A DNA stretch of 64,000 nucleotides from Kibdelosporangium sp040675465 (GCF_040675465.1 NZ_JBFAPA010000012.1:248001-312000), one strand, 5' to 3'. Positions 33,882-43,366 are shown, counted from the first letter of the stretch. Numbers and translations: made by a program. The notes: generated by a model not told the origin, from the letters alone.

Positions 33882-34916
33882 ATGACGCGCACCACCGCTT
33901 CCCCCGACCAGGTGATGGACCAGATCCTCACCGAGCTCGGCGCCAGTCTCGGCGTGCTGCTGACCGCGCTGGGCCTGCGCACCGGCATCTGGCAGGCGCT
34001 CGCCGGGGCCGGGCCGCTGACCGCGGCCGAGGTCGCCGGGCGGACCGGCCTGGTCGAGCCGTACGTGCGGGAATGGCTGCTGGCCCAGGCCGCCGCCGGG
34101 TACCTGGAGTACGAGGACGGCCGGTTCACCCTGCCGGAGGGCGTGGCCGTGGCGGTCCTGCACGCGCCCGGCGGGGCGATGGTGGACGCGTGTGTCCACA
34201 TGCTCGCCGCGATGGGCGCGGGGTTCGCCGAGTTCGAGCAGGCGTTCCGCGGCGGCACCGGGTTCGGCTGGCACCAGCGCAGGCCTGAGCACTGGTGCGG
34301 CACTGACGCGCTGACCAGGGCGAGCAAGGACACCGCGCTGTTCGCAGGCGCGATCACCGCGCTGGACGGGGTGGCCGAGGCGCTGCACAACGGTGGCAAG
34401 GTCGCCGACATCGGCTGCGGGTACGGCGCGCCGACCCGGATGATCGCGCAGGCCTTCCCGGAGGCGGAGGTGACCGGGTTCGACTACCACGACCAGTCCA
34501 TCGCCGCGGCCCGCGCGCTCGGTGGCAACGTCTGGTTCGAAGTCGCCTCGGCCACGAACTTCCCGGGCCACGGCTACAGCCTCGTGACCTTTGTGGACTC
34601 GTTGCACGACCTCGGCGACCCGGTCGGCGCGCTCACCCGCGCCCGCGAGGCGCTGGCCCCGGGTGGCGCCGTGCTGCTGGTCGAGCCGCCCGGCGCCGAG
34701 CGGGCGGAAGACAACTTCACGCCACTCGGCCGGATGTTCTACTCGGTGTCCACTTTGATCTGCACCCCCAACGCACTGTCCCAGTCGGACGAGGCCCTGG
34801 GCACTTTGGCCGGTCCCGCCCGGCTGACCGAGGTGGCGCACGCCGCCGGGTTCGGCACGGTCCGCCGGATCCTGCCCGATGTGCCGATGCACCTGTTGCT
34901 GGAGCTGCGGCCGTAG
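33882..34916 (+). CDS. Class I SAM-dependent methyltransferase with N-terminal winged helix
   Basis: A 344-residue enzyme. Residues 1-100 form a winged-helix dimerisation module (GLRTGIWQALAG, VAGRTGLVEPYVREWLLAQ). The Rossmann domain has motif I VADIGCGYGAPTRMI and an acidic FDYHD after beta2. The arrangement resembles small-molecule O/C-methyltransferases such as actinobacterial rifampin-pathway-like or DUF-type enzymes. A perfect AGGAGG lies 5 bp before the ATG. The large regulator follows 9 bp later and is probably co-transcribed. The acceptor is unknown. Confidence 0.88.
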   Translation: MTRTTASPDQVMDQILTELGASLGVLLTALGLRTGIWQALAGAGPLTAAEVAGRTGLVEPYVREWLLAQAAAGYLEYEDGRFTLPEGVAVAVLHAPGGAMVDACVHMLAAMGAGFAEFEQAFRGGTGFGWHQRRPEHWCGTDALTRASKDTALFAGAITALDGVAEALHNGGKVADIGCGYGAPTRMIAQAFPEAEVTGFDYHDQSIAAARALGGNVWFEVASATNFPGHGYSLVTFVDSLHDLGDPVGALTRAREALAPGGAVLLVEPPGAERAEDNFTPLGRMFYSVSTLICTPNALSQSDEALGTLAGPARLTEVAHAAGFGTVRRILPDVPMHLLLELRP

Positions 34917-34925
34917 GCTCGAGCG

Positions 34926-37838
34926 GTGACCTCGCTCGAACGGCTCGTCGGCCGGGACGCGGTGCTGGCCATGGCCCGCGCCGCGCTCGACACGGCGCTG
35001 GCCGGGTCGGCCCAGCTCGTGCTGGTCACCGGGGAACCGGGGATCGGCAAGACCGCCGTGCTCACCCGGCTGGCCGACGAGGCGGCCGAGCGGGGTGCGC
35101 GGGTGCTGCGGGCGACCTGCTGGGACGGCGGCGCCCCGCCGTACTGGCCGTGGATCCAGGCGCTGCGGGAGATCGAGCCGGGCCTGGTCGACTCGGTGCC
35201 GCGGGTCAGCACCGAGGCCGAGGCGCTGGACGCGCGGTTCCGGTTGTTCGACGCCACCGCGCGGCTGCTCACCCGGGCCGGCGAGGACAGCGGGCTGGTG
35301 GTGCTGCTGGACGACCTGCACTGGGCGGACGAGGCCTCGGTGCGGATGCTCGAGTTCCTCGGCCGCCACCTGGGTACGAGCCGGGTGCTGCTGCTCGGCG
35401 CGTACCGGGACCGCGAGGCCGACCTGTCCCGGCTGACCGGTACCGCGCAACGGTTCGAGCTGCTCGGGCTGGACGCCGGCGAGGTGGCCGCGGTGATGAC
35501 CTCGATCGCCGGGAAGCCGGCCGAGGACCTGGCCGAACAGGTGTGGCGGCGGTCCGGCGGCAACCCCCTGTTCGTCCGCGAGCTGACCCGGCTGATCGCC
35601 GCCCGCGGCACCGCCGACACCATCCCGGACAGCGTGCGCGACACCTTGCGCAGCCGTCTGGCGCGGCTTTCCCACCCCTGCGCGGAAATGCTCGCCGCCG
35701 CCGCGGTGGGCGGACGGGTGGTCCGGCCGGAACTGCTGAGCCGGATGGGTTCGGCCGATCCGGACCTGCTGGACGAGGCCGTCGCCGCCCGGGTGTTCAC
35801 GCCGGACCTGCGGTTCAGCCACGACTTGTTCCGGGAGACCGTGCTCGCCGAGCTGCCCGCGCGGCGGCTGGCCGAGCTGCACCACGCCGCCGGGGACGCG
35901 TTGGAGTCGTTGCGCGAGAACGGTTCTCCCGTGTCCGCGGCCGAGATCGCCACACACTACCTCGCCGCCGCGGATGCCGCGAAGGCCGTGCGGTACAGCA
36001 CGTTGGCCGGTCACGAGGCCGGGGAACGGCTGGCCCACAACGATGCCGCCGCACACTTCCGGACCGCTCTGTCTACTTTGGACCTGCTGGAGTCGCCAAC
36101 CGGGCGCCAGGAACTCCTGGTGTCGCTGGCCGAGGCGTTGGATCGGGCCGGGGACGCCCCCGCCGCCCGCGAAACCTACCGGGAACTGGCCGAGCTGGCC
36201 GCTCGCACCGGGGATGCCCGGGCGTTGGCGACGGCGGCGTTGGGAATGCACGGTCTGGGGTTCCGGACCGGGACCATCGACACCCTCCACCTGCGACTGC
36301 TCGACGAGGCCATCGACCTGTTGCCCGCCGAGGACCTGGCGATGCGGTCGCGCGTGCTTGCCGCGCTGGGCCGGGACCTGCGGCAAGGACCCAAGCCGAA
36401 CCCCGAGCGGGCGGCCGTTGTCGCGACCGAGGCGAGTACTTTGGCGCGGGCGTCCGGGGATCCCTCGGTGCTGGCGTTCTCGCTGCTGGCCGAGCACGAC
36501 GTGGCCTGGCAGCGCGGCAACGCCTCCCGGCGGCTGGCCATCGTGTCCGAAATGGAGTCCGCCGCCGAACAGGCCGCCGACCCTGACATGATCGCGCAAG
36601 CGGTGTTGTTGCGGGCCACGGCGTTGATCGAGCTCGGCTACCCCGACGGGCTGACCGAACTGCACACCTATGTCCGCCTGTGCGAAGGACTGGGGCATTC
36701 GCGGGGCCGGTACGGCGCGCTGACCCGGCGGGCGACGCTCGCGTTGATCACCGGTCCGGGCACCGAGGCGACCGAGCTGGCACACATGGCTCTCGAACTG
36801 GGTCAGCTGATCGGCCAGCCGGACGCGATCCCGGTGCACGGCACGTTGCACCTGTCGTTGTGCATGATCGGGATCGTCGGGCTGGAGGCGCCGGTCGGGC
36901 TCGGTCCCGCCGACCCGATCGCGCCGATGCTGCCCGCGATCCGCGCCGGAGTCCTGGTTGCCTCGGGGTCCCTCGACGAAGCCGCCGCGGAGTTCGCCGA
37001 CTTCAGCCTGGGGACCCTGGTCGAGCAGCCCCATCCGGAGCTGTACGCGCTGATGGCGTTCGTGGCCGCCGCGGTGGGCTCGGCCGAGCAGCGAACCGAG
37101 ATGTACCAACGACTTCTGCCGTTGGCGGGCCAGCACATCGTGGTCGGCGGGTGCGCGTCCTACTCCGGCGCGGTCGACTACCACCTCGGCCGGCTCAGTG
37201 CCGCGCTCGGCAACCACGAGGACGCCGTCCGGCATCTGACCGCGGCCGTGGCCATGCACGAACGGCTCGGCGCGCATCCGTGGGCGGACATCAGCCGCAG
37301 GGAGCTGGACCGGTTGGCCGCTCCCGCCGAGGAGTTCCGGCGCGAGGGTCCGTTGTGGACGCTCGCGTTCCAGGGCAAACGGGTCCAGCTGCCGCACGTG
37401 AAAGGGCTGGCGGACATCGCGCGCCTGCTTTCGGCGCCCCGGCAGGACGTGCACGCGTTGGAGTTGCTGGGCCGTCGTCCCGCGGCCGGCGCGGACCCGA
37501 TTCTGGACGACTCGGCCCGCCGCGCCTACCGCAACCGGCTGGGCCAGTTGGACTCCGCCATCGACGAGGCCGCCTCCGACGAGGAAGCCGAGCGGTTGCA
37601 GGCGGAACGGGACGAGCTGATCCACCAGCTGGCCGCCGCCACCGGGCTCGGCGGCCGGCCGCGACGGCTCGGTGACGACACCGAACGCGCCCGCAAGACG
37701 GTCACCGCACGCATCAAGGACGCATTGGACCGCATCGACCAGGTCCACCCCACCCTTGCCGGACACCTGCGCGCGACCATCCGAACCGGGACACACTGCC
37801 GATACCAGCCCGGTTCCGACATCACCTGGCGGGCGTAG
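34926..37838 (+). CDS. Large AAA/ATPase regulator, paralogue of the 5139-8207 gene
   Basis: A 970-residue ATPase. Walker A GEPGIGKT is near residues 35-42, Walker B LVVLLDDLHWADEAS near 125, and a long TPR-like helical region follows. The C-terminal module (ERARKTVTARIKDALDRI, then TIRTGTHCRYQP) matches the tail of its paralogue; this tail occurs widely in actinobacterial ATPase regulators and may be a winged-helix output domain. There is no LuxR HTH. The GTG start is 9 bp after the methyltransferase stop. Ligand and target genes are unknown. Confidence 0.88.
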   Translation: MTSLERLVGRDAVLAMARAALDTALAGSAQLVLVTGEPGIGKTAVLTRLADEAAERGARVLRATCWDGGAPPYWPWIQALREIEPGLVDSVPRVSTEAEALDARFRLFDATARLLTRAGEDSGLVVLLDDLHWADEASVRMLEFLGRHLGTSRVLLLGAYRDREADLSRLTGTAQRFELLGLDAGEVAAVMTSIAGKPAEDLAEQVWRRSGGNPLFVRELTRLIAARGTADTIPDSVRDTLRSRLARLSHPCAEMLAAAAVGGRVVRPELLSRMGSADPDLLDEAVAARVFTPDLRFSHDLFRETVLAELPARRLAELHHAAGDALESLRENGSPVSAAEIATHYLAAADAAKAVRYSTLAGHEAGERLAHNDAAAHFRTALSTLDLLESPTGRQELLVSLAEALDRAGDAPAARETYRELAELAARTGDARALATAALGMHGLGFRTGTIDTLHLRLLDEAIDLLPAEDLAMRSRVLAALGRDLRQGPKPNPERAAVVATEASTLARASGDPSVLAFSLLAEHDVAWQRGNASRRLAIVSEMESAAEQAADPDMIAQAVLLRATALIELGYPDGLTELHTYVRLCEGLGHSRGRYGALTRRATLALITGPGTEATELAHMALELGQLIGQPDAIPVHGTLHLSLCMIGIVGLEAPVGLGPADPIAPMLPAIRAGVLVASGSLDEAAAEFADFSLGTLVEQPHPELYALMAFVAAAVGSAEQRTEMYQRLLPLAGQHIVVGGCASYSGAVDYHLGRLSAALGNHEDAVRHLTAAVAMHERLGAHPWADISRRELDRLAAPAEEFRREGPLWTLAFQGKRVQLPHVKGLADIARLLSAPRQDVHALELLGRRPAAGADPILDDSARRAYRNRLGQLDSAIDEAASDEEAERLQAERDELIHQLAAATGLGGRPRRLGDDTERARKTVTARIKDALDRIDQVHPTLAGHLRATIRTGTHCRYQPGSDITWRA

Positions 37839-37943
37839 CGGGACGGTCACGCTCTGATGTTCACCTGTTCGTAGTCCGTCACACCCGTTAGACCACTCCC
37901 CTCCCGGCCGATATAGGGGTACAAGCCCTCGGGGGAGGTCGCC

Positions 37944-40127
37944 ATGACGGATCCGGACATCACCGCGGTGCACAGCCTCGACCTGGAACGGCCGGAGCGG
38001 TACCAGCTCACACCAGGCGCGCCGTGGCTGCGGTGGACGCCATCCACAGCGGACACCATGGCCGCGTCCGACCCGGACGGTTATGCGGCCTTCATCCGGC
38101 ACTCGTGCGACGTGACCATGCGTGGCGGCGCGACGAGCGGGGTCATCTACCCGCTGGCGGTCTGCGCGCTGGCCGAGCACTACCAGTTCCGCAACGTCGG
38201 CGGGGCGTCTGCCGGCGCGATCGGCGCCGCGGCCACGGCCGCCGCCGAGTACGGCCGGTTCGCCTCCGCTCCCGGCGAGGTGACCGGGGACGCGGTGCGG
38301 CCGGGGTTCGCCGGACTGGCCGGGATGATCACATGGCTGATCTCCGGCACCGGCGACGCGCGCTGGCGGCTGCCGCAGCTGTTCCAGCCGAAAGCCGGGC
38401 TGCACAAGATGTTCCGGGTCGCGGCGGCGCTGATGCAGGGCGCGGCGACCACCGGGCGGTCCCGGTTCGCCGCGGTGTTCATGGCGATGCTGTGCGCGAT
38501 CAGGATTCCCGCGCGGTCGTTGCTGGTCACGTTGCTGCTGGCGTGGCTGGTCGGGCCGTACTCGGTGCGGTGGCTGATGCCGCCGGACGGCTGGAACGGT
38601 TCACTGTGGATAGTCGCGGTTCTGGTGCTGGCCATCGCGATCGCGCTGGGTGTGTGGGCGATGGTGAAGGCGAGCCTCGGCAGGATCACGCTGGTGTTGT
38701 TGCTGCCCGTGGTGATCGGGTTGAGCGGAGTGCTGCTGTACTCGGCCGACGTGACCGCGTGGCTCGTGGCGAGTGCGATCATCATCTACAGCTGGCTGTT
38801 GCTGACTTTCGCCGCTGTGGCGGCGTTTGCGGTGATCTATGGGACGGCCTGCTGGAAGGTGCTTGGCAACTACCGTGAGCACCGGTTCGGTCTCATCCCC
38901 GGCGGCGTCGCCTACACTCCGACGTGGACGGACCGGCGGTCCGGAATGCCTGCCTCCACTGGGGTTCCGCCGCTGTCGTCGTGGCTGGCCGACCGGATCG
39001 ACGACCTCGCCGGGCGCGATCACTCCCGGGCGTTGACGTTCGGCGATCTCTGGCGCGGGCCGGGCGCCGAGCCGGGACCGGCCGAGACCGGCGACCGGGT
39101 GATCAACCTGACCCTGATGACCACGGACATCTCCGCGAGCAGGCCGTTCGAGCTGCCCTTCCACGACGGCGCCGAATGGCAGTTCTGCCAGGAGTGCCTG
39201 ACGGGTCTGGTTCCCGACCGGATCGTCCGGCAGATGTCGGTCGCCCGGGTGGACGGCGAGTGCGCCGACCATCCCGGCGCCACGCTGTACAAACTGCCGG
39301 ATCCGGCGGAACTCCCGGTGATCATGGCGGTGCGGATGAGCCTGCCGCTGCCCGGGCTGATCTGCCCGGTGCCGCTGATCCTGGACGGCAGGCAGCACTG
39401 GTTCTCCGACGGCGGGATCACCAGCAACTTCCCGATCCACTTCTTCGACTCGCTGCTGCCGCGCTGGCCCACGTTCGGCCTCAACCTGGAGGCGTCCGAA
39501 CGGCCGGTCAAACCCGGCGACGTTCAGCTGCCGGACCAGGATTCCTCGGTGGCGCAACAACCCTACGAGGTCGTCGGCCACTCCGTGGTCGCGTTCCTCG
39601 ACCGGATCCTCAACACGTTCCTGGACTGGCGCGACACCATGCAGGCCGCGCTGCCCGGGTTCCGCGGCCGGATCGCGAACATCCCGCAGGGTCCGGGCGA
39701 GGGCGGCACGAACCTGTTCATGTGCCCCGAAGTCATCGCCAGACTCGCGCTGCGCGGCCACGAGGCCGGGGCGAAACTGCGCGAGCGGTTCACCGCGGAG
39801 TGCGACGGTGAGGCGCCCGGGTTCACGCGCACCGACCGGTACCGGTGGATCCGGATGCGGTTGGCGTTGCGGGAGTACCGCGAGGTGGCGTTCCAGGCGA
39901 AGGCGCGGGCGGGCATGTACAAGCAGCGCGCGGCGCGCTACCCCATTCCCGAGGCGATGGCGGGCTGGTTCACCGGCACGGTCAAGCCCCCGGTCGTCGA
40001 GCCGTACACCGCCGAGGTCGACAGCACCTTCGACCACCTGGTGTCCCTTGCGGACAACTGCCTGCACGAACCGTTCGACGGCACGGCCCCGATCGATCCC
40101 GTGTTGCGGTTGACCCCACCGGAGTAA
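37944..40127 (+). CDS. Patatin-like phospholipase with membrane insertion
   Basis: A 727-residue lipid acyl hydrolase. The oxyanion glycine motif is RGGATSGVIYP at about residues 53-63, the nucleophile Ser89 is in GGASAGA, and the catalytic Asp489 is in DGGITSNFP. Between Ser and Asp an insertion of about 130 residues (around 185-315) contains four hydrophobic helices (LLVTLLLAWLVGPYSV, LWIVAVLVLAIAIAL and others). This anchors the enzyme in the membrane and makes it twice the usual patatin length. A GGGGGAGG ribosome site lies 6 bp before the ATG. The lipid substrate is unknown. Confidence 0.88.
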   Translation: MTDPDITAVHSLDLERPERYQLTPGAPWLRWTPSTADTMAASDPDGYAAFIRHSCDVTMRGGATSGVIYPLAVCALAEHYQFRNVGGASAGAIGAAATAAAEYGRFASAPGEVTGDAVRPGFAGLAGMITWLISGTGDARWRLPQLFQPKAGLHKMFRVAAALMQGAATTGRSRFAAVFMAMLCAIRIPARSLLVTLLLAWLVGPYSVRWLMPPDGWNGSLWIVAVLVLAIAIALGVWAMVKASLGRITLVLLLPVVIGLSGVLLYSADVTAWLVASAIIIYSWLLLTFAAVAAFAVIYGTACWKVLGNYREHRFGLIPGGVAYTPTWTDRRSGMPASTGVPPLSSWLADRIDDLAGRDHSRALTFGDLWRGPGAEPGPAETGDRVINLTLMTTDISASRPFELPFHDGAEWQFCQECLTGLVPDRIVRQMSVARVDGECADHPGATLYKLPDPAELPVIMAVRMSLPLPGLICPVPLILDGRQHWFSDGGITSNFPIHFFDSLLPRWPTFGLNLEASERPVKPGDVQLPDQDSSVAQQPYEVVGHSVVAFLDRILNTFLDWRDTMQAALPGFRGRIANIPQGPGEGGTNLFMCPEVIARLALRGHEAGAKLRERFTAECDGEAPGFTRTDRYRWIRMRLALREYREVAFQAKARAGMYKQRAARYPIPEAMAGWFTGTVKPPVVEPYTAEVDSTFDHLVSLADNCLHEPFDGTAPIDPVLRLTPPE

Positions 40128-40138
40128 TATCCGGCCCC

Positions 40139-40657
40139 ATGAATGGGGGAAAGAAAAGACTGCTTGTCGGCGCGATCGCGGTGGTGCTCGTCGCCGCCGC
40201 GGTCGCCGTGGTGCTCATCATCCGGTCCACATCGGAAAAACCGGTCGCGCACGGCCCCCAGCCGCTCGCCGGCCATGACGTCTGCGGCTACAACCTGGTG
40301 GTCAATTTCAAGACCGATGACCAGATGCAGACCGCCGCCCCGGCGATGGCGGCGGATCCGCAGATCCGCCGGGTCTTCACCGAGACCAAGCACGAGGCCT
40401 GGCAGCGCTACCAGAAGATCTTCGCCCACCAGCCGGATCTCATTGCCGTGGGCAGCGAGCGGGCCTTGTCGCCGTCTCTCACCATCCTGCCTGCCGAGGG
40501 AGTCAACCTGTACGCACTGCGCGACCGGCTCACCTCGCAGATCACGCAGGCGGACAAGGTCAACGCCTACGGCCCCGGGGAGCTGGCGGAGCTGATGACC
40601 AAACTGCCGCCGTCGACCGGGAAGCCGGAGCCGTGCCCGGCGAGTGGGGAGCGCTGA
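40139..40657 (+). CDS. Membrane-anchored FtsX-ectodomain-like protein
   Basis: A 172-residue protein with one N-terminal TM helix (RLLVGAIAVVLVAAAVAVVL) and an extracytoplasmic domain. The domain reads NLVVNFKTDDQMQTAA, then FTETKHEAWQRYQKIF, then LPAEGVNLYALRDRL, which resembles the extracellular domain of the division permease FtsX that activates peptidoglycan hydrolases. It has no permease helices. It starts 11 bp after the patatin gene, so coupling is likely. Function inferred only: a decoy or regulator of FtsX-dependent hydrolases is one possibility. Confidence 0.78.
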   Translation: MNGGKKRLLVGAIAVVLVAAAVAVVLIIRSTSEKPVAHGPQPLAGHDVCGYNLVVNFKTDDQMQTAAPAMAADPQIRRVFTETKHEAWQRYQKIFAHQPDLIAVGSERALSPSLTILPAEGVNLYALRDRLTSQITQADKVNAYGPGELAELMTKLPPSTGKPEPCPASGER

Positions 40658-40720
40658 GGGTTACTACCGTCCGTGGCGGGTTACCCCTTGCGTGTCATGT
40701 CACTGCGGAAGGGGACTCCC

Positions 40721-41386
40721 ATGCGTACCACCGTCATCGCCGCCATGGCCGGGTTCGCCCTGCTCGTCGCGGGATGCGCCAACCAAGGGCAAAGCGGTGG
40801 GACATCGACGTCGGCCACTCCGTCGACGACGACCAGTGCCGGCACCAGTGCGAGCGGAACCGCTGATCCGGCCAAGGTGAAGTTCGCCGGGGAGATCTGC
40901 GGGGCGGTGTCGAAGTTCCTGACGCCGATGACCGCCATCAAGCCGGACACGAGCAGCCCGGCAGCGGCGGTGACCTCGCTGAAGACCCAGCTGGCGAGCC
41001 TGTCCCAAGGGCTGACCGAGGCGGCCGCGGACCTCAAGGACGCCGACACCTCGGGCGTGCCGGACGGTCAGAAGGCGGTCGATGACCTGCAGAAGACGTT
41101 CGGCCAGATCAAGGACGCGGTGGACCGCACCAGGACCAAGCTGGAGTCGGTCAACGCCAACGACCCGCAGTCGGTCAACGCGGCGATCCAGGACGCGGGC
41201 AAGGACCTGAGCGGGCTCAGCGGCATGCAGAACCCGCTGGACCAGCCGAACCTGAAGTCGGCGGACATGGCCGCGGCGGCCGAGCAGGCCCCGGAGTGCC
41301 AGCGGATCAAGGCCGCGATCGCCTCGCAGCTGCCCAGCGGCAGCGGGACGCCGACCAGCCCGACGACGATGACCACGACCAGCTAG
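40721..41386 (+). CDS. Secreted lipoprotein, helical
   Basis: A 221-residue lipoprotein with lipobox LVAGC (Cys19). A Ser/Thr-rich linker of about 30 residues precedes a helical domain (about 50-205) with KTQLASLSQGLTEAAADL-type amphipathic segments, and a Ser/Thr/Pro tail ends the protein. ATG at 40721 has AAGGGG upstream. The family is unknown; the layout is common among actinobacterial cell-surface lipoproteins. The stop overlaps the convergent VOC gene by 4 bp. Confidence 0.85.
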   Translation: MRTTVIAAMAGFALLVAGCANQGQSGGTSTSATPSTTTSAGTSASGTADPAKVKFAGEICGAVSKFLTPMTAIKPDTSSPAAAVTSLKTQLASLSQGLTEAAADLKDADTSGVPDGQKAVDDLQKTFGQIKDAVDRTRTKLESVNANDPQSVNAAIQDAGKDLSGLSGMQNPLDQPNLKSADMAAAAEQAPECQRIKAAIASQLPSGSGTPTSPTTMTTTS

Positions 41387-41778
41387 GCCTTGTGGCAGAC
41401 CACCTCGAGGGTGAACCCGTTGACGTCCTTGACGAACGCGGCGTAGTAGCCCGGGTGGTACTCGGGGAACTCGCGCGGCTCGATCTCGGACTCGGCACCG
41501 AGGTCGAGCGCGCGTGTGTACACCTCGTGCACGGCGTCGCGGGTGCGGACGATGAACGCGAGATGCTGCAGGCCGGGCAGTGTGCGGGAGTACTCGCCGG
41601 TCATCGGTTCGCCGTAGAAGAACACGTAGGTCCCGGGTTTGCCGTCGGCCGGGCGGTAGGAGAACTCGGTGTCAGCGCTGAAGAACGGCTCGTACTCCAG
41701 CATCGGCATGAGCACGTCGTAGAACGCCTTCGCGCGCGGCAACGAGGAGACGTTGAGGCCCAGGTGTCCCAGTGGCAT
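41383..41778 (-). CDS. VOC-superfamily (glyoxalase/dioxygenase fold) protein
   Basis: A 131-residue single-chain vicinal-oxygen-chelate protein. It begins LGHLGLNVSSLPRAKAFYD and has LQHLAFIVRTRDAVHEVY followed by the C-terminal strand FVKDVNGFTLEVVC. Putative metal ligands are the two His and the C-terminal Glu. It lies 9 bp downstream of the PucR stop on the same strand and may share its transcript. The substrate is not identifiable. Confidence 0.9.
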   Translation of the reverse strand: MPLGHLGLNVSSLPRAKAFYDVLMPMLEYEPFFSADTEFSYRPADGKPGTYVFFYGEPMTGEYSRTLPGLQHLAFIVRTRDAVHEVYTRALDLGAESEIEPREFPEYHPGYYAAFVKDVNGFTLEVVCHKA

Positions 41779-41787
41779 GTGGACAGA

Positions 41788-43221
41788 CTAAATCTGCAGG
41801 GCCATGTACAGATCCACCCGGTCGGCGAACTGGGTCAGGTCGCGGCCGGTGAGTTCCGCGATCCGGCTCACCCGATAGCGCAATGTGTTCACATGAACGT
41901 GTAGTTCCGCGGAGGTGGCCGCCCACGATCCGGAGTGCTCGAGGAACACCCGCAGGGTCCGGACCAGCTCGGAGCGGTGCTGGGCGTCGTAGGCGGTGAG
42001 CGGGCCGAGGATCTTGGCCCGGAACGACCGCCGCAGCTCGTCCGGCACGGCGGCGAGCAGCAGCTGGTGTGACGCGACCTCGTCGCCGACCACGATCGAG
42101 GTCCGGCTCGCGGACAGTTCGGCCAGCTTGCGGGCGTGCCGGACCTCCTGGACGGCGGTCCTGAGACTTGTCAGGTCCGGGCACACGCTCACGCCCATCC
42201 GCAACGCGGGTGAAGTGATCCGCAGGGTCTCCTTCAACGCGGCCACAACCGCTCCCGGCTCGTCCGCGCCGAGCAGCCCGAACGTCTCCCCTTCGACCGC
42301 CCCGACCAGGGCCGGACCGGGGAAGGACGCGAGCAGTTCCTCGATCACGGCTGGGATGCCGACCGCCGACAACACGACGACCGGGCCATCGAATTCCGTG
42401 GTTGCGAGCCGGGACTGAACCTCGGCCTGGGTCGCGGACTCCGACAACAACACCTTCAGCAACGGCCCGGCCGCGCGGTTCTCGATCCGGCGGGTCTCGT
42501 CGAGACGCGACCGTTCCAGGCCCACGAGCGTCACGAACTCGGTGGCCACGGCTTGTTCGTCGGCGTCCCAGGTGCGGTGGTCCCCCGCGATGACCAGGAA
42601 CCAGCCGCGGCAGTCGAACACGGAGCATCCCGCGGCGAAGACCGGCAACCGGTCCGCCCGCAACACCCGCCGCACCAACGTCGTCCGCCGGTCGCCCGCC
42701 ATCTCCGGCCCGGCGAGCAGCCGCCCGGCCGCGGTCAGCACCCACGCCGGGGCACCGAGCGCCACCGAACCCGCCTCGACCAGGGCGGACAGGCCGGCGG
42801 GGACGGCTGCGACCAGGCTCCGGTGCCGGTCCAGGCCGCGCGAGGAGGCCAGGCCGAGGATCACGCGTTCGCTGATCGTGGCGAACGAGACGTGCACCGG
42901 GACCGCGACCAGCGGGACCTTGTGCCGCTCGCACGCGTCGAGGACGTGCGAGGGAACCGGTCCGCCGCCCATTTCCGCGGTTCCAGCGCCCAGTGCGGTC
43001 ACGTGGGCCGCGGCCAGGGCCGATACGAAGGCGTCCGAGGCCTCCGGGCTGTCCCACCACTCCATGCCGCTGAGCACCAGCTCGCCGCCGGACAGGTAAC
43101 GGCTGGGGTCACGCAGCGTCGCGGTGAACACCCGGGAGATGACACGATCCAGCGCCTCGGGTCCCCCTGTCAGCAGGGTCAAGCCGAGGTCGGTCGTCTC
43201 TAACAGTGTTCGAAGGCGCAC
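41788..43221 (-). CDS. pucR: PucR-family purine catabolism regulator
   Basis: A product of about 477 residues. An N-terminal PucR domain (VRLRTLLETTDLGLTLLTGG, with SGGELVLSGM) is followed by a GGDEF-like CdaR region and a C-terminal PucR-type HTH ending HVNTLRYRVSRIAELTGRDL. The GTG at 43221 is 4 bp behind a GTGGAG sequence. The gene is divergent from urate oxidase and heads the purine island, so control of that operon is a well-founded inference. Activation by purine intermediates is known for Bacillus PucR. Confidence 0.9.
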   Translation of the reverse strand: MRLRTLLETTDLGLTLLTGGPEALDRVISRVFTATLRDPSRYLSGGELVLSGMEWWDSPEASDAFVSALAAAHVTALGAGTAEMGGGPVPSHVLDACERHKVPLVAVPVHVSFATISERVILGLASSRGLDRHRSLVAAVPAGLSALVEAGSVALGAPAWVLTAAGRLLAGPEMAGDRRTTLVRRVLRADRLPVFAAGCSVFDCRGWFLVIAGDHRTWDADEQAVATEFVTLVGLERSRLDETRRIENRAAGPLLKVLLSESATQAEVQSRLATTEFDGPVVVLSAVGIPAVIEELLASFPGPALVGAVEGETFGLLGADEPGAVVAALKETLRITSPALRMGVSVCPDLTSLRTAVQEVRHARKLAELSASRTSIVVGDEVASHQLLLAAVPDELRRSFRAKILGPLTAYDAQHRSELVRTLRVFLEHSGSWAATSAELHVHVNTLRYRVSRIAELTGRDLTQFADRVDLYMALQI

Positions 43222-43246
43222 TGTTCTCCACGGTAACGCAGCCGCG

Positions 43247-43264
43247 TTTGGACGATCCTCCAAA
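43247..43264. promoter_or_regulatory. 18-bp dyad TTTGGA-N6-TCCAAA, candidate PucR operator
   Basis: A perfect 6-bp inverted repeat spaced by 6 bp in the 145-bp gap between pucR and the urate oxidase gene. It starts 25 bp from the regulator start. It is the clearest dyad there and resembles the TTGG core of the Bacillus PucR box, though the match is partial. Confidence 0.5.
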
Positions 43265-43366
43265 AACCCCGTCCGGGCGAGCACCGGCTTTCGGCGATTT
43301 CGCCGCTGGCCGGTCGCCTCCAGCCGGCTGTTTACTGCATCACACCCGAACTCCGAGAGGAGAACC

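Noticed and set aside
33798..38405. 1535-codon open frame on the minus strand
   Set aside because: Lies antisense to the methyltransferase and ATPase genes, both of which have clear domains. The peptide is Arg/Gly/Pro/Gln-rich low-complexity sequence typical of high-GC shadow frames.
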